A program made the translations under genes and the position numbers. Below the pieces are notes generated by a model. That model ran no database searches and had not been told where the DNA came from. It saw only the letters and a list, made by a program, of their open reading frames with translations. Shown piece after piece: positions 6,240 through 7,523 of a DNA stretch of 7,523 nucleotides (position 1 is its first letter; each line of letters opens with the position of its first letter). The DNA comes from Pseudomonadota bacterium (GTDB lineage: Bacteria; Pseudomonadota; Gammaproteobacteria; Burkholderiales; Burkholderiaceae), in assembly GCA_023441105.1 (NCBI GenBank), contig JAEZQX010000136.1, forward strand, positions 1-7,523. Reading direction: 5' to 3'.

Positions 6240-6901
6240 GCGGGCTCCAGCGAGTCGTTGCAGGCGGCGGCGGCGACGGCGACGCCCCAGGCGTCGGCCA
6301 GTCGCTGCAGCTGGGTGTCGAGCGATGCATCGACGCTGCCGAACGCGCTTTCGATGCGGCAGGCGTCGATGTCGAGCTCGCCGTCGCCGCGCACGTCGAA
6401 AGACGGCAACCTCGTCGCCATGCCCTGCGCCGCATACGCCGCCAGTGTCTCGCGCACCGCCGGCACCCGCTCGGGATGCACCAGCAGGGTCAACGGCCCT
6501 TCGGGCAGGACCTCCTGTACGGCGGTGGCGGCGAGGGCAAGCAGCCGCTCGCCGTCGGCGAGGCCGCCCACCATCTTGCGCGCCACCTCCAGTGCCAGGC
6601 CCGCCACCTGCTCGGCCAGCGCTTCGCGATGACGCGCGGCAGCCGCGGCCAGCGCGGTCACCCGCGCGGCATGTTCCTCGGCCGCGGCCGCCAGGCCTTC
6701 GTCGAAGCCCGCCTGGTAGCCGCTGCGTCGGCCTTCGGCGCAGGCGGCCTCGAGCCGGGTGGTCTCCTCGGCGTGCAGGGCCTGCAGCTGCCCGCAGAGC
6801 CGGTTGGCCTCGGCGAGCAGTGGCACTTCGGCAGCGCGCAGCACGCGCCGCCCGGCGGCGATGCCCACGGGTCCGTGCCGTTGCCAGAGCAGGAAGCTCA
6901 T
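6236..6901 (-). CDS. sctL: SctL, ATPase regulator / sorting-platform spoke protein (YscL/FliH-like)
   Basis: 221 aa, typical for the family. SctL dimers connect the SctN hexamer with SctQ and restrain ATPase activity. The N-terminus ([10 protein letters not shown]) and the helical part ending in GYQAGFDEG (61-69) match the SctL/FliH layout; a long Ala-rich helix follows (70-110). The C-terminal domain has [11 protein letters not shown] (136-146) and [18 protein letters not shown] (181-198), the usual C-x-I-E-S...G-x-V/I-D-A-S-L-D-x-Q-L signature. The ATG at 6901 overlaps the sctK stop (ATGA), with GGGAG eight bases upstream. The frame is open further upstream, through sctK, but that is a shadow. 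Its stop overlaps the start of the mini-ORF leading to sctN. Confidence 0.92.
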   Translation of the reverse strand: MSFLLWQRHGPVGIAAGRRVLRAAEVPLLAEANRLCGQLQALHAEETTRLEAACAEGRRSGYQAGFDEGLAAAAEEHAARVTALAAAAARHREALAEQVAGLALEVARKMVGGLADGERLLALAATAVQEVLPEGPLTLLVHPERVPAVRETLAAYAAQGMATRLPSFDVRGDGELDIDACRIESAFGSVDASLDTQLQRLADAWGVAVAAAACNDSLEPA

Positions 6902-7479
6902 GCGGCAACTCCCGCGCGTTCGGGGGAAAAGGCGCTGTCCGCCAGCGGCGCCGGGCCTGCCGGGGATACCGAGGCGTTGCTGGCGGTTGCCTCGTCTTGC
7001 GCCTGCAGGCGGGAGGCGAGCCATTGCATGCGCGCAAGCAGCATCCCCGCCAGTTCTTCGGCCATCGCGCAGGGTTCGGCAGGCGACCAGCATTCGGCCA
7101 GGGCATCGCGCAAATGCCCGCGCGGCAGCGCCGCCAGCAGCACGCCCTGGCCGGCGGTCCGCAGCGCCGGAACCACCTGCTCGGCCGCGTCGATTTCCGG
7201 CTGCGGCAGTGCATCCTTGGCCAGCGGCATCTGAGCCTCCGGCAGCGTCAGCAGGGCCGGCAGGAATTCCTCCCCCAGGACGGCATTCGCCGCCGCAAGG
7301 CGCGGCGCATCGATCCACATCCGCATCAACGGCGCATGCTGCAGGGCGCCGGCGCGCAGCACCAGGGTCGCCAGGTCGGCTTCGGGCAGGGCGAGCCAGG
7401 CCGGTGCCGCTTCGAGCGTCTCCCAATCGAGCCGCGCCGCGGTTTGCGGCGCTCCGGCTTGCAGCCGTCTTGCGACCAT
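6898..7479 (-). CDS. sctK: SctK, sorting-platform protein (start uncertain, may extend past the window)
   Basis: 193 aa from the first ATG in the window. SctK caps the cytosolic pods and joins SctQ to the inner-membrane ring protein SctD. The pattern AWLALPEADLATLVLRAGAL (27-46), followed by PLMRMWIDAPRLAAANAVLG and a helical C-terminal half with AAEQVVPALRTAGQGVLLAA, is like the SctK (YscK/HrpB4-type) family, which is poorly conserved. The last 30 residues are a loose Ala/Pro/Ser tail. The ATG at 7479 has no good ribosome-binding site, and its frame is open to the window edge (14 further codons, Arg/Ala-rich). No stop of a preceding gene (expected sctJ) is seen near 7479, although the other genes here overlap, so the true start may lie outside. 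Position immediately before sctL is the strongest argument. Confidence 0.68.
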   Translation of the reverse strand: MVARRLQAGAPQTAARLDWETLEAAPAWLALPEADLATLVLRAGALQHAPLMRMWIDAPRLAAANAVLGEEFLPALLTLPEAQMPLAKDALPQPEIDAAEQVVPALRTAGQGVLLAALPRGHLRDALAECWSPAEPCAMAEELAGMLLARMQWLASRLQAQDEATASNASVSPAGPAPLADSAFSPERAGVAA

Positions 7480-7523
7480 CGCGCGCCTGCGCCGGGCGGC
7501 GGCAGGGCCGCTTGCCCGCGCAG

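Noticed and set aside
6157..6435. Upstream extension of the sctN frame to an ATG at 6435.
   Set aside because: It overlaps sctL, has low-complexity translation, and the GTG at 6156 has a near-perfect ribosome-binding site and gives the normal protein length.
1..7479. Reading the cluster as a flagellar fliH-I-J-K-M-P operon.
   Set aside because: There is no fliL or separate fliN, SctK precedes sctL, the ATPase P-loop is of the YscN form, and the last gene lacks the FliP signal peptide; the order K-L-N-O-P-Q-R fits a non-flagellar system.

Overview
The window is a GC-rich (by eye about 70% G+C) stretch of a proteobacterial chromosome. The codon use, the gene order and the RPPEGG-type repeats suggest a beta- or gammaproteobacterium, probably a Burkholderiales/Rhodocyclales-like organism, but the species cannot be fixed from the sequence. 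Everything I can support as coding lies on the minus strand and reads from the right edge to the left edge as one tightly packed operon. The long plus-strand open frames are GC-rich antisense shadows.

Layout in transcription order: sctK (start possibly beyond the right edge), sctL, a 79-bp gap filled by a palindromic repeat and a 28-codon mini-ORF, sctN, sctO, sctP, a GNAT acetyltransferase, a soluble FixL-type histidine kinase, a FixJ-type response regulator, sctQ, an 85-bp gap, and the first 28 codons of sctR. The core order K-L-N-O-P-Q-R is that of Ysc/Bsc-type virulence (non-flagellar) type III secretion systems. SctK, SctQ and SctL would form the cytosolic sorting platform, SctN is the export ATPase, SctO its central stalk, SctP the needle-length/substrate-switch protein, and SctR part of the export gate.

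The unusual feature is the three-gene cassette (acetyltransferase, sensor kinase, response regulator) sitting between sctP and sctQ, where other systems have the two genes adjacent. It is translationally knitted into the operon: sctP overlaps the acetyltransferase gene by ATGA, the kinase overlaps the regulator by ATGA, and the regulator stop is one base from the sctQ start. A regulatory circuit that is co-produced with the machine it may control, possibly with a feedback role, is the main point of interest.

The second unusual feature is a repeat. A 34-bp sequence (30/34 identical, with a 19-bp perfect core) occurs exactly at the stop codon of sctL and exactly at the stop codon of the kinase gene. 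In the first place it forms a mini-ORF that overlaps the sctL stop and the sctN GTG start, so coupling is kept across the insertion. In the second it supplies the start codon and first 11 residues of the response regulator.
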